Shown here piece after piece: positions 28,073 through 37,062 of a stretch of DNA of 64,000 bases. Numbering within the stretch: the first letter of the stretch is position 1; each line of letters opens with the position of its first letter. The DNA lies in the NCBI RefSeq assembly GCF_015207755.1, contig NZ_JADEWH010000001.1, positions 124,001 to 188,000 of the forward strand, written 5' to 3'. The translations under genes were made by a program, and so were the position numbers. The notes below the pieces were generated by a model, which saw only the letters and a list, made by a program, of their open reading frames with translations, made no database searches and was not told the DNA's origin. This stretch comes from Nodularia sp. LEGE 06071 (GTDB lineage Bacteria > Cyanobacteriota > Cyanobacteriia > Cyanobacteriales > Nostocaceae).

Positions 28073-28093
28073 GGACAGGTAATATACCTGTCC
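28073..28093 (+). terminator. Hairpin downstream of psbK
   Basis: GGACAGGTA and TACCTGTCC form a perfect 9-bp stem with a three-base loop, followed by a U-rich but not uniform TATTTATTTGG. It probably terminates psbK transcription or stabilises its 3' end. Confidence 0.75.
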
Positions 28094-28242
28094 TATTTAT
28101 TTGGCAACTTCTTTGTATTTAAACTTGATATTTCTTAATATTTTGTAATAAACTACCAGAAATTAAGTAGGATAGTTTACGGAACCTGTGCAGAACTCAG
28201 CTTTTCCAGCCACGCCTACAGTCAAAAAGGTATCAATCAGCT

Positions 28243-28539
28243 ATGGGTAACATCAAATTTGTCAAAGAAAATAAAGAAGTAATAGCAGCTGATGGGGCTA
28301 ACCTTCGACTCAAAGCCATGCAAAATGGCATTGACATCTATAAATTAATTGGCAAAATGACCAATTGCGGTGGTGCTGGTCAATGTGGTACTTGCATTGT
28401 AGAGATAGTCGAAGGAATGGAAAACCTTTCCCCACGCACAAATGTAGAGAACCAAAAGTTTAAAAAAAAGCCTGATAATTACCGTCTCGCCTGTCAAACC
28501 CTAGTCAATGGACCAGTTAGTGTAGTCACAAAACCCTAA
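28243..28539 (+). CDS. [2Fe-2S] ferredoxin
   Basis: 98 residues. Cluster cysteines are C42, C48, C51 and C84 ([19 protein letters not shown] ... YRLACQTLV). The C-x5-C-x2-C spacing resembles adrenodoxin/bacterial-type rather than plant photosynthetic ferredoxins (C-x4-C-x2-C). It is therefore probably not the main photosynthetic carrier. It lies between psbK and psbM on the same strand. Its electron donor and acceptor are unknown. ATG start. Confidence 0.92.
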   Translation: MGNIKFVKENKEVIAADGANLRLKAMQNGIDIYKLIGKMTNCGGAGQCGTCIVEIVEGMENLSPRTNVENQKFKKKPDNYRLACQTLVNGPVSVVTKP

Positions 28540-28636
28540 CATCTAACTTGTCAAAAATTTCAGCTAACACTGGCATCGATAATGCTATTCTAAAGTTGTT
28601 GACTGGAAACTGAAATTAAAGAGAGGCTTTCTTGCT

Positions 28637-28753
28637 ATGCAAGTGAATGAACTAGGGTTCGTAGCGAGCATTCTGTTCGTTCTAGTTCCCGCAGTGTTTT
28701 TAATAGTTCTTTACATCCAAACTGCTAGCCGTGAAGGTGGAAAAGATTCTTGA
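28637..28753 (+). CDS. psbM: Photosystem II reaction centre protein M
   Basis: 38 residues: [20 protein letters not shown] then [18 protein letters not shown]. This is a single transmembrane helix with the conserved Q-N start and a polar cytoplasmic tail. PsbM sits at the PSII dimer interface. A hairpin terminator follows closely. Confidence 0.97.
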   Translation: MQVNELGFVASILFVLVPAVFLIVLYIQTASREGGKDS

Positions 28754-28772
28754 CATTTGTGTATAAGATAAA

Positions 28773-28806
28773 GAACCCCAACACCATTGGTGCAGGGGTT
28801 TTTTGT
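28773..28806 (+). terminator. Intrinsic terminator of psbM
   Basis: AACCCC and GGGGTT pair around an inner CACC/GGTG stem, followed by a T-run (GGGGTTTTTTG). Confidence 0.9.
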
Positions 28807-28819
28807 TGACCGAAAATAA

Positions 28820-28997
28820 TGGGATACAAGCCCCGTCCTTTTCGGACGGCTTTCTGGTAATATTGAAATATAGTCGCCACAGGGCATTGGGAGACTTTAA
28901 ACGAACGTCGAGGGATGGTAAGACTATTTCGATAGCATCGACCCAATGAAGCGTTAAGGAATACTCTCTCCTTCAGGAAGAGGAGGTATGTCAACAA
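28820..28997. mobile_element. Small IS200/IS605-like relic or MITE
   Basis: The left part has an imperfect hairpin, AAGCCCCGTCC ttttc GGACGGCTT. The right part ends with a hairpin (CTCTCCTTCAGGAAGAGGAG) followed by TATGTCAAC. The element at 51204-51597 has the same layout: a left AAAGCC/GGCTTT hairpin and a right hairpin followed by TGTCAAC. Subterminal hairpins instead of inverted repeats are typical of IS200/IS605 ends. There is no transposase or TnpB frame, so it is at most a deletion derivative. Confidence 0.5.
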
Positions 28998-29017
28998 CCG
29001 CTAAATTTAGGGTGATG

Positions 29018-29869
29018 TTAAGCCACAGTCCGCGCCAACAACACAGGACAAGTGGCATTCACTCGAACATAGTCAGACAAAGAAGCACCGATAAGTCTGT
29101 CTATATCGACAAAACTCTTAGCCACCGATGGCCGACGGTCTGGAGATCCGATCAACAATAAGTCTGTATTTAACTCTTCTGCCTGGCGACAAATTTCTTC
29201 ACCTGGTTTGCCGCTACTAGTGACACAACGAGTTTGCACACCGTATTTTTGGGCTTCGGCAACCGCTTCTGCCAAAACTGAATTTTTCTCTGGGTTAATA
29301 TCCGTCACTTCAGATGTTTTGCCACGCAAATCTGTAGTAACATTAGTCAAAATTAACTGACTACCCGGAATATCTCGTAACAAAAACAGAGCCAAACTTA
29401 AGCATTTTTTGGCAGAATCAGAATTATCCATCGCTACCATCACGCGCTTAATTTTTTTGACATAAATGTCATCTTTTACCAGCAACATGGGGCGAGAAGA
29501 TAGCTGGAAAACATACTGACTCACCGAGTTAGATAAAATTGATTGCAGACGCTTGAGTCCCCGTGAACCCATAATAATTAAGTTAGCATCCATTTCATCT
29601 GCTACCTGGCAAACTACATCCTTGGGATCACCTTGCCGCAAAATTGAAGACACCTGACTGGGGTCTAAATTCAGAGACTGAATGGCATTAGCCAGGATTT
29701 TACCACCCTCTTCCCATTTATCTGTCATTGCAGACGCAGTACTTTGGGGAGGTACAACGTGCAAAACTGTAACCTTTGCGGATTGGATTGATGGCATCTC
29801 CTTTAAGGTTTTGAGCATTTCTTCTGCATGGCCCAAGCCAGAAACCGCTAGCAAAATTTTATCAATCAT
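29018..29869 (-). CDS. Tandem-domain universal stress protein
   Basis: 283 residues made of two UspA domains. The first is residues 1-138, with ATP-loop-like GSRGLKRLQSILSNSVSQYV and the closing strand SRPMLLVK. The second is about 142-283, with the more degenerate GSPDRRPSVAKSF and the closing strand TCPVLLAR. Usp proteins bind ATP or AMP and are induced by stress; the exact output is unknown. The first domain retains the G-2x-G-9x-G(S/T) pattern approximately. ATG start; single gene. Confidence 0.93.
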   Translation of the reverse strand: MIDKILLAVSGLGHAEEMLKTLKEMPSIQSAKVTVLHVVPPQSTASAMTDKWEEGGKILANAIQSLNLDPSQVSSILRQGDPKDVVCQVADEMDANLIIMGSRGLKRLQSILSNSVSQYVFQLSSRPMLLVKDDIYVKKIKRVMVAMDNSDSAKKCLSLALFLLRDIPGSQLILTNVTTDLRGKTSEVTDINPEKNSVLAEAVAEAQKYGVQTRCVTSSGKPGEEICRQAEELNTDLLLIGSPDRRPSVAKSFVDIDRLIGASLSDYVRVNATCPVLLARTVA

Positions 29870-31017
29870 TGTTACTTCTCGCCCTTAAACTTGCTTTGGT
29901 GTTTGCTCTTATTACTTGGCTCAGTTGAAAGTTTCAACGCCTTGCTTAATAACCTAGTCAGTAACTCAGCACAAACAAACTTTTCATCATTAGCTATTAG
30001 CACTAAAAAGTGTGACAAATAGTTAATTAATGTTGAGTTTTTTGTCTCTAAGTCACCTAAACTTTTAACTAGGCTTCAAGGATTAAGCATACTCTCAATT
30101 TAGCGTAATAAACTTCATAAATTATTATGTTAGTTATTATTTTTAATCTATGTTAATTTATTTTAATTATAGAAAAATTAAGTATTGCAAAGAAGTTTAA
30201 TATAATCATCTGTCTGTGTTTTTTCTGAAAAATTATATGGTATTCCTCACTAGAGGGAATTAATTAACCACAGATGAACACAGATATAGACGCGTTAACT
30301 TTTAAATTCAACAGTTTTTATGCAGATTTTTCTGCTTAAATGAGACTGTTATATTTACATTTGTAAAGTATAAGCAAATTTGCGAGAAAAATATTGTCTA
30401 GATAAAACAATATAAACAGGGTGTGCTATGCAGTATATTCATATACCTTAATTTTTTGAGCCTGCTGTATTCTTAGCATTCAACACATTGCTATATCAAG
30501 ATGGTACTTTGGGTTGCGCGACAACACACCCTTGTATTTAAAAATAATTAGTATTTTATTAGATCAAAAGTATTAGCAAGCAAATCAAAACTTTATTCAT
30601 TTTAACTTTTTGTTAAAAATATTATCATTTTTATTGAAATTATATTCAAGATTTATCTCTGAATATAATTTCTTGCTTACGCATCCTGTTTTAAGGCTCG
30701 CATAAGAAAAATTAAAACAACAAGTTTGTAGATTGAGTTGATGAATTTAGCGTTAACCAAACTATTTATGAGAGCCAACTAACTCGGCTCTCATAGCCAA
30801 ATTGTTGTTTTTTTCATGTTTTTTTCCATATGACAACAGAGAAAACTGCCTTCAGTTTATTCTGCTGCTATCGATATGAGTAGAGCAACTTCATTAAACA
30901 GAAAACATTCGTAAGGTGTGTTAATGGCATTCTTTTTAATGCACTTTATTCTGATTTTTTTTAGGTTGAGCTACTTAACTGACTAATTTATCTAACCGAT
31001 TGTAAGGAATAGTTATA
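29870..31017. other. Large AT-rich spacer with repeat fragments
   Basis: This 1.15-kb spacer holds no gene I can support. It contains a small dispersed repeat at about 30264-30290 (CCACAGATGAACACAGAT). It also holds an element bounded by AGGGTGTG (30418-30425) and CACACCCT (30525-30532), whose right end resembles 47474-47500. The promoter of the 31018 gene must lie near the right end; a Shine-Dalgarno AAGGA is at 31004-31008. Confidence 0.6.
30418..30532. mobile_element. Possible MITE with AGGGTGTG terminal repeats
   Basis: The 115-bp segment has 8-bp terminal inverted repeats (AGGGTGTG / CACACCCT). The right 24 bases, read outward-in, give AGGGTGTGTTGTCGCGCAAC, closely matching 47474-47493. 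It contains no frame. A target-site duplication is not evident. Confidence 0.4.
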
Positions 31018-32403
31018 ATGGCTGAAAACAGTATCGAAGGTAATGGCAATTGGTACTATACAGATGGTCAATGGATATCTGATGAAGGTGCCGATTTAAG
31101 TGTGGCTGATGCCTTCGCTAGTGGGAACCCCCCTGATGGTTATATTCCCGATAATATTTCTGATGCTACTAGTTTCGGCGACAGTAGCGGTGGTAATCCC
31201 TTTGGTGATGGTGGTGACAGTAGCGGTGGTAGTCCCTTTGCTGGGGGTAATCCCTTCATGAGCGGGGATGGAGGAAATGTGTCTACGACTAGTGAGGATG
31301 GCCAGTACAGCTACAACTACACTCGGACTGAGGACGAGCGCAGTTTAGCACCTGATGATAACAACCCCTTCGGTCAATTAATTGACATTCTCAGTCTTGA
31401 CAGTAACTCGTCTGATAGCGGTAGCAATTCTTTCGATGGTGGTAACGACTTAGCTGGAAACTTGCCTATTGGTAGCACCCCAGCCTCTTCAACAAATGAG
31501 AACGTCCTACCAGAAGCTCCTGAAGGTATATCTGTACCATACAATAGTGACAACTTGACAGTCGAAATGAACGATTTAGAATCTGGTGAACTTGGGATAA
31601 GTAATAGCGATAACACAGGTAATGGAAATGGCAATTCCTTCGGTGGTGGTAACGACTTAGCTGGAAACTTGCCTATTGGTAGCACCCCAGCCTCTTCAAC
31701 AAATGGGAACGTCCTACCAGAAGCTCCTGAAGGTATATCTGTACCATACAACAGTGATAATTGGATATCTGATCTCAAAGATTTAGAATCTGGTGAAACT
31801 GGTGCAAGCACTGAAGGTAACACAGGCAATGGAAATGGCAACTGGTTTTACGGAAGCAACAATACTGCCGATGGCAATGGCAATTGGTATTTTGGTAGTG
31901 GCAACACTACCGATGGTAATGGTAACTGGCAGTTAGGTGATAACAATACTGCCGATGGCAATGGCAACTGGGAGTTTGGTAGTGGCAACACCAGTGATGG
32001 CAATGGTAACTGGCAGTTAGGTGATAATAATACTGTTAACGGTAATGCCAACATACCTAGTGGCGATGGCAACAATATCAACGGTAATAGCAACATCCTC
32101 AGTGGTAATAGCAGCAATGTTCTTGGTAATACCAATACTTCCAACATTAATAATGGTAGTTTACTCGGTAATAGTATTGAGGCTACTGATGATGGCAAAG
32201 CATATATTGGTAACGAGGATTGGTCTTTCGATATCCTTGATGAACTGACATCCCTGGGGAGTGGTGTGTCGGGGGTTGGTAGTGATGTCAACAGTTTGTT
32301 GAGTCATCCTGATATAGTATCAACTACCACTAGCAAGGAAGGTTTTACTGATTCCCCCTTCTTAGCAAACTCGGATTATCAATTTGAATTTAGTGGTGTG
32401 TAG
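31018..32403 (+). CDS. Gly/Asn/Ser-rich repeat protein (probable beta-solenoid)
   Basis: 461 residues, not assignable to a named family. The N-terminal 20 residues (SIEGNGNWYYTDGQW) foreshadow the later repeats. Residues about 140-190 and 208-258 are near-identical 50-residue direct repeats (GGNDLAGNLPIGSTPASST ... VLPEAPEGISVPYNSDN). Residues about 270-375 are 14-residue repeats of consensus TxDGNGNWxxGxxN, which decay towards GNxNxLxG. This periodicity suits a right-handed parallel beta-helix, perhaps Ca-binding. No signal peptide or membrane segment and no cysteine; secretion by a type I system is possible but no C-terminal signal is recognised. Strong AAGGA ribosome-binding site. Confidence 0.85.
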   Translation: MAENSIEGNGNWYYTDGQWISDEGADLSVADAFASGNPPDGYIPDNISDATSFGDSSGGNPFGDGGDSSGGSPFAGGNPFMSGDGGNVSTTSEDGQYSYNYTRTEDERSLAPDDNNPFGQLIDILSLDSNSSDSGSNSFDGGNDLAGNLPIGSTPASSTNENVLPEAPEGISVPYNSDNLTVEMNDLESGELGISNSDNTGNGNGNSFGGGNDLAGNLPIGSTPASSTNGNVLPEAPEGISVPYNSDNWISDLKDLESGETGASTEGNTGNGNGNWFYGSNNTADGNGNWYFGSGNTTDGNGNWQLGDNNTADGNGNWEFGSGNTSDGNGNWQLGDNNTVNGNANIPSGDGNNINGNSNILSGNSSNVLGNTNTSNINNGSLLGNSIEATDDGKAYIGNEDWSFDILDELTSLGSGVSGVGSDVNSLLSHPDIVSTTTSKEGFTDSPFLANSDYQFEFSGV

Positions 32404-32866
32404 CTTCCCGCTAAAAGTAGGCTAAACATCCCATGAGTCATAATTTTTGCCAAAGAGTAGAGATAATGGCGCAGTATCAAAGAAAATGATTGATGGCTGT
32501 TGTGTCGGAAATTGGAGAAGCTAGGGAACCACATTTCTGGATTAGCTATGTGTTGCAGTTGATCAACAACCCTACTTTCTGATATCTAGTGCAAACAATG
32601 GTTGCCGCAAAACGAGTTTATTTGTGATTGTTTTGGGGATAGCGATCGCCTTGATCCTATCCTTTTTCTTTAGCCTGATACCAATTTTCTGTGACAGTCT
32701 ACCACTTCTTCTCAGATACAAGCGCCATCGCTTGACTTTTCAGACAGTCGCTACAAAAAATGATTTGGAATGGGTGTCCCCACCCGTCCCTGAATCAGGG
32801 CGGGTATCTTTGCTCTCCCCGACAATATGGATAAGTTATTGCTAGGAAATCCCTAAAGCACTAGGA
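32404..32866. other. Spacer with GC-rich palindrome
   Basis: This 463-bp spacer contains the palindrome CCCGTCCCTGAATCAGGGCGGG near 32782-32803, of unknown role (repeat or terminator-like hairpin without a U-tract). A 73-codon frame at 32624-32845 is not supported as a gene. Confidence 0.5.
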
Positions 32867-33706
32867 TTACTCAACAAATTTTGGTCGTGCTTTTCCCGTT
32901 GACTGTAATTTTAGTTCTAAACCTGCCCAATCTTCTTGCTCAATTAAGTTAGTTAATTCATCAAGATTTTGGCGATATTGTTGTAATGAATTTAGCAATG
33001 CGGAGCGGTTATACTGCGCCATCATTACCCCTAATTCTGGGTTACCACCACCTACACGGCTGGTATCCCGAAAACCTGAACTAGCTAGATTTTGGGCTAA
33101 TTGCAGCACTTGGTGATCAGTTTCACCCATGCAAGCAGCAATTAAGGCCGCACTGACCATTACAGGTAAATGGGAAATTAAACTGACAGCACGGTCATGT
33201 TGATCTGGTTGGCAATAATAAAGATTAGCCCCAAGCGATCGCACAATTTCTTCTACAACTGAAATCGCTGTCTTTGGTGTTGTCGCATCTGGTGTGAGAA
33301 CATAGGGTCTATCCACAAATAAATCCCGTTGTGCGGCTTCTATGCCACTATCTGCCGTTCCCGCCATCGGGTGACCACCGATGAAATTTTCCCACACCGG
33401 AGCGATCGCCTGGACAATGGGTGCTTTGACTGAACCAACATCGGTGATTACCGTAGTTACAGGCACATGATCGATTAGCACCTGTAATTGGGGAATAATA
33501 AGACTAATAGGTGTACAAATAAAAACAACTTCGGCGGCTGCTAACAGGCTCATGTCCACAGATGCTTGATCAACGCTACCTAAAGCGATCGCTCTTTCAC
33601 AGGTAGATTCCCGGCGACTGACTCCTAACACATGATGACCTTGCGATCGCAGATCATAACCCAAAGAACCGCCGATCAATCCCAGTCCCAAAATACCAAT
33701 TTTCAT
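32867..33706 (-). CDS. tyrA: Prephenate/arogenate dehydrogenase
   Basis: 279 residues. Rossmann motif MKIGILGLGLIGGSLGYDLRS; a basic residue pair in GVSRRESTC, at the position of the 2'-phosphate-binding residues, fits NADP preference. The catalytic-domain motif is FIGGHPMAGTADSGIEAA, followed by SLISHLPVMVSAAL. Cyanobacterial TyrA is typically an NADP-dependent arogenate dehydrogenase making tyrosine directly. There is no chorismate-mutase or ACT domain, which suits the short cyanobacterial form. Single gene, divergent from the pentapeptide gene. ATG start. Confidence 0.95.
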   Translation of the reverse strand: MKIGILGLGLIGGSLGYDLRSQGHHVLGVSRRESTCERAIALGSVDQASVDMSLLAAAEVVFICTPISLIIPQLQVLIDHVPVTTVITDVGSVKAPIVQAIAPVWENFIGGHPMAGTADSGIEAAQRDLFVDRPYVLTPDATTPKTAISVVEEIVRSLGANLYYCQPDQHDRAVSLISHLPVMVSAALIAACMGETDHQVLQLAQNLASSGFRDTSRVGGGNPELGVMMAQYNRSALLNSLQQYRQNLDELTNLIEQEDWAGLELKLQSTGKARPKFVE

Positions 33707-33777
33707 TTTTGATTTAGACTACGTATTTTCTGCATACTTTACCAACTATTGAAGTTGGTATCTAAGGGGTAGCATTC

Positions 33778-35343
33778 ATGACTGTAGAAGAGTTGCTAGA
33801 ACAATACGCAGCAGGAGTTATTAACTTTACTGGTATTAGCCTTTGTGAAGCTAACCTGAATGGTGTCAAACTCAGCGGCATAAATTTCAGCGCAGCTGAC
33901 TTAAGTATAGTTAACTTCAGTGGTGCAAACCTTAGCGGTGCTAACTTGAGTCATACCAAGCTGAATGTAGCTAGACTGAGTGGCGCAAATCTTGAAAATG
34001 TGATTCTGAATAATTCTAGTTTAAATGTCGCTAATTTAATTCGAGCCGATTTGACTGGCGCTCAACTGCGAGGAGCATCCCTAGTTCGGGCTGAATTAAT
34101 TCGGGCTAACCTCAGTCGTGCTGACTTGTTCGAGGCTAACTTGAATAGTGCCGATTTACGAGAAGCTACACTCCGCCAAGCTAATCTTCGCTACGCTAAC
34201 TTAAGCGGAGCAAATTTGAGAGGTAGCTCATTAATCAGGGCTAACTTAGAAATGGCTAACCTCAACGCCACTGATTTGAGTCGTACTAACCTCAGTGGTG
34301 CGACGATGCGAGATGCTGAACTCAAACAAGCTAATCTCAGTCATGCTAATCTCAGTGGTGCCGATTTGAGTAACGCAAATCTCCGGTGGGCTGATTTAAA
34401 GGGCGCAAATCTTTCTTGGGCTGATTTAAGTGGAGCTAAATTCAGTGGAGCTAATTTAATTGGTGCAAACTTGAGTAATGCCAATTTAACAAATGCCAGT
34501 TTAGTCCATGCTAATTTGAATCAGGCAACCTTAATTAACGTCGAATGGGTCGGTGCAGACTTAACGAGTGCGATTTTAACAGGGGCAAAACTTCATTCTA
34601 CCTCCCGCTTTGGTCTAAAAACTGAAGGCATCACTTGCGAATGGATTGATTTAAGTCCCACAGGCGATCGCTCCATTATTCAAAAATTTGCTTGTGAAGA
34701 TGCACGAGACTTTTTCAATGAAACCTCACCCACCATCCGCATTATTATTGATGCACCCCTAGAACACGAAGCTAATTTTGCTCTAGCTGGTTCTTATTAC
34801 CAAATTGCTCAGGAATATCGCGGACTCAAACAACCCCCCAGCGTAGAAATTAGTCGTCGCCGGACTGTCTTGACTTTCCCGGTAGACAACGACCAAAGCT
34901 TATTAGCTACAGCTTGTATCGCTATTCTGCCATTTCAAGATGCTATTAATACCCAGAAAAACATTTACACAATCCTGGAAATGTTGAACAGAGAAGATAT
35001 ATTTCATTTAGGGTTAAAAGCACCCGATCAAATACAGCAATTAACTAGGCTGACCCAGGAAGCTATTAGTCAGGGGCGGATAATTACACAAATGAAAAGA
35101 AATTTGGAATTAGCCGCCAAATTAAAGTTCTGTAGAAGACCTACCCAGACAATATTGACCAATTCCAGCGCTCAAACTTTAATTGTGTATGATCACCCTA
35201 ACTTTGGTAAACGATTTATTAATTCCTCAGCTCAAGATATGAAATTTTTACCTAAGATATCCAGCGAAGCTGCTACATTTATACCACCTGCTGTAAATAT
35301 GGTTGTGGATTTTATTAACAGCTTTCACTACATCAGTCAATAG
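33778..35343 (+). CDS. Pentapeptide-repeat protein with unassigned C-terminal domain
   Basis: 521 residues. The N-terminal MTVEELLEQYAAGVINFTGI cap resembles that of other cyanobacterial pentapeptide proteins. Residues about 22-275 are uninterrupted A(D/N)LxxA repeats, a long quadrilateral beta-helix. From about 285 a different, mixed alpha/beta region begins (FNETSPTIRIIIDAPLEHEANFALAGSYYQIAQEY ... ISRRRTVLTFPVDNDQSLLATACIAILPFQDAINTQ...). I do not recognise it. The DUF1517 gene starts 48 bp after the stop on the same strand, suggesting an operon. ATG start. Role unknown. Confidence 0.88.
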   Translation: MTVEELLEQYAAGVINFTGISLCEANLNGVKLSGINFSAADLSIVNFSGANLSGANLSHTKLNVARLSGANLENVILNNSSLNVANLIRADLTGAQLRGASLVRAELIRANLSRADLFEANLNSADLREATLRQANLRYANLSGANLRGSSLIRANLEMANLNATDLSRTNLSGATMRDAELKQANLSHANLSGADLSNANLRWADLKGANLSWADLSGAKFSGANLIGANLSNANLTNASLVHANLNQATLINVEWVGADLTSAILTGAKLHSTSRFGLKTEGITCEWIDLSPTGDRSIIQKFACEDARDFFNETSPTIRIIIDAPLEHEANFALAGSYYQIAQEYRGLKQPPSVEISRRRTVLTFPVDNDQSLLATACIAILPFQDAINTQKNIYTILEMLNREDIFHLGLKAPDQIQQLTRLTQEAISQGRIITQMKRNLELAAKLKFCRRPTQTILTNSSAQTLIVYDHPNFGKRFINSSAQDMKFLPKISSEAATFIPPAVNMVVDFINSFHYISQ

Positions 35344-35380
35344 TAGAGATATGATTTTGCAGTGTATGAGTCAAAATTAT

Positions 35381-35385
35381 GGAGG
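35381..35385 (+). promoter_or_regulatory. Ribosome-binding site deciding the DUF1517 start
   Basis: GGAGG lies six bases before the ATG at 35392. This favours that start over the in-frame GTG at 35362. Confidence 0.85.
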
Positions 35386-35391
35386 AAGCAA

Positions 35392-35982
35392 ATGCGGGCG
35401 TTTAATCAAATGATGGGTCGGACTCGGTATGTGGTGTGTCGCTTGTTTTTGCATTTAGCCGGGTCTGATGTCGCACCAATTCTGGGAGTATTAAATAGTA
35501 CAGCACGGGAAGCGATCGCAGCTGATGGTGACCTGAAAGATTTAGGAGAAGGATTAGTCGAAATTTGCGAAACCCTATTGCGATACGATGAATCTTGGCT
35601 TTCTGCTGCCAATGAAGGTGAAGTATTCTGGGATGAAGGTGAGGCGGGAGATTACGTCAATGAATTATTTAGTGACTCTGGCGAACGCTATGGTGCAGAC
35701 CTTGATATAAATTCCGCTTCTAGTTCAGATGCATCTTTTTCTGTCCCTGTAACCCGCAACGTCATTGTCATGCTCACTGTCGCTTATGAAGGTGAAGTTC
35801 CGGATTTAGAAGCTGACCTCTCCAACATCCCAGCATTAAAGGATGCTTTAAAAGCTTTAATCAATTTGCACTATAAAGAAAAACTGCGCGCCATTCAGAT
35901 ACATTTCTCCCCAGCACAGTTAGGTGACGAACTGACTAATGATCATCTATTCCAATATTACCCAGAATTAATTCCTTTGTAA
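35392..35982 (+). CDS. DUF1517 family protein
   Basis: 196 residues from ATG 35392, chosen because of its GGAGG ribosome-binding site. DUF1517 features include VPVTRNVIVMLTVAYEGEVPDL and a C-terminal LRAIQIHFSPAQLGDELTNDHLFQYYPELIPL. Members are conserved in cyanobacteria and plants, often membrane-associated, with no assigned function. Here there is no obvious membrane helix, so it represents the soluble half of the family. It probably shares a transcript with the upstream pentapeptide gene. Confidence 0.85.
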   Translation: MRAFNQMMGRTRYVVCRLFLHLAGSDVAPILGVLNSTAREAIAADGDLKDLGEGLVEICETLLRYDESWLSAANEGEVFWDEGEAGDYVNELFSDSGERYGADLDINSASSSDASFSVPVTRNVIVMLTVAYEGEVPDLEADLSNIPALKDALKALINLHYKEKLRAIQIHFSPAQLGDELTNDHLFQYYPELIPL

Positions 35983-36051
35983 CTTGTCGGGTATTCTCTA
36001 CATCACCACCCCCCTTGAAGCTTGTTAAGCTGAGAAATAGGACATAGTAAA

Positions 36052-36930
36052 ATGCTCATGACAGTATTACGAAAATTTACAGTTGTTTTTTTAGCACTGA
36101 CTTTGTGCTTAACAACTGTCAGCTGTGGGAGTTCTAACGAAACTGCCTCTCAAAGTAGAAATGTGAGCCGCACCGCTACGAATACCAAGCTCAGTGATGG
36201 TCAGTATCAGGTGCAGCAAGCTAGTTTTGATGATGGAACAGGTGAATATACACTGTTTTTACTCAACAGTACACCCCCAACCTTTAAAACCGAAAATTTG
36301 CAAATGGCACGGCTAACCGATGAAGAAATTAAGGAGGGAAAAAAGACTTCTTTGAAGGTGGAGAACGGACAACCCGCCTTGTATATGACAGAAGACTTTA
36401 AAATTGAGTACGTCCACAACGTCACCGAAACCCAAACCAATCCCCAAACGGGACGACAAGAAACAGTCGTAGTGCGAAGAGAAAGTAACTTTTGGGCCCC
36501 CTTCGCCGGGGCTGTAGCTGGTAACATCGCCGGACAGGTCATCGGTAATATGTTATTTAGACCCCAATACTATGTACCACCTGTCTATCAGCCTGGAGGA
36601 GTGCTAACCGGCTACGGCGGTTATGGCTCCACCTATAATCAAGCGGTGAGTAGCTATCGGACTCGCTACAATGCTCCACCAGCAGTTGAGCGTAATCGGA
36701 CAACTTTCCGCACTACAGGAAACGTGAGAAGATCATCTCCTGCTAGTTCAACTGTACGCACTACACCAAGTAGAAATACAGGGAATCGTCCCTCTGGTTC
36801 CGGTGTGGGTAGCAGTAACTTAAAACCTTCTAACAGATCCGGTGCTACCAAACGGAACACTAATAGTGGTTTTGGTTCTGGTGGACGTTCTACAGGCTCT
36901 CGCAGTCGCTCAGGCGGCAGAAGGCGTTAA
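36052..36930 (+). CDS. Putative lipoprotein with Ser/Arg/Gly-rich tail
   Basis: 292 residues. The signal peptide with lipobox (FLALTLCLTTVSC, Cys followed by GSSNET) predicts lipid attachment. The middle third is hydrophilic (VRRESNFWAPFAGAVAGNIAGQVIGNMLF includes a Gly-zipper-like hydrophobic patch). The last about 100 residues are low-complexity, rich in Arg, Ser, Thr and Gly (SRNTGNRPSGSGVGSSN, GGRSTGSRSRSGGRRR), and basic. Such tails can bind polysaccharide or nucleic acid (speculation). Single gene. ATG start; a second ATG at 36058 is equally placed for the signal peptide. Confidence 0.82.
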   Translation: MLMTVLRKFTVVFLALTLCLTTVSCGSSNETASQSRNVSRTATNTKLSDGQYQVQQASFDDGTGEYTLFLLNSTPPTFKTENLQMARLTDEEIKEGKKTSLKVENGQPALYMTEDFKIEYVHNVTETQTNPQTGRQETVVVRRESNFWAPFAGAVAGNIAGQVIGNMLFRPQYYVPPVYQPGGVLTGYGGYGSTYNQAVSSYRTRYNAPPAVERNRTTFRTTGNVRRSSPASSTVRTTPSRNTGNRPSGSGVGSSNLKPSNRSGATKRNTNSGFGSGGRSTGSRSRSGGRRR

Positions 36931-36952
36931 TAGTCCTCTTCGGTGAATCCTT

Positions 36953-36980
36953 GTAGAGACGTGACATGGAACGTCTCTAC
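36953..36980. repeat. Palindromic dispersed repeat GTAGAGACGT...ACGTCTCTAC, copy 2
   Basis: Ten-base arms around GACATGGA. It lies just downstream of the lipoprotein gene. Confidence 0.85.
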
Positions 36981-37022
36981 ATTCTGTGTCATCAGATGTC
37001 TAATGCAAAAGCCTGCCGTAAA

Positions 37023-37062
37023 AATTACGAATTACGAATTACGAATTACGAATTACGAATTA
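37023..37062. repeat. Heptamer tandem repeat AATTACG abutting an aroF-type stop codon
   Basis: About five AATTACG units (the reverse complement of TAATTCG arrays elsewhere). The array ends directly at the TAG stop of the DAHP synthase on the minus strand (37063-37065). Confidence 0.92.

Noticed and set aside
31374-32291. Antisense frames of 147-155 codons opposite the repeat protein gene
   Set aside because: They are shadows of a low-complexity Gly/Asn/Ser-rich gene, mostly Leu/Pro/Ser, with no ribosome-binding site.
32624-32845. 73-codon frame beginning with a hydrophobic segment
   Set aside because: It uses a GTG start without a convincing ribosome-binding site and runs through a GC-rich palindrome. 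The hydrophobic start is suggestive but not enough.
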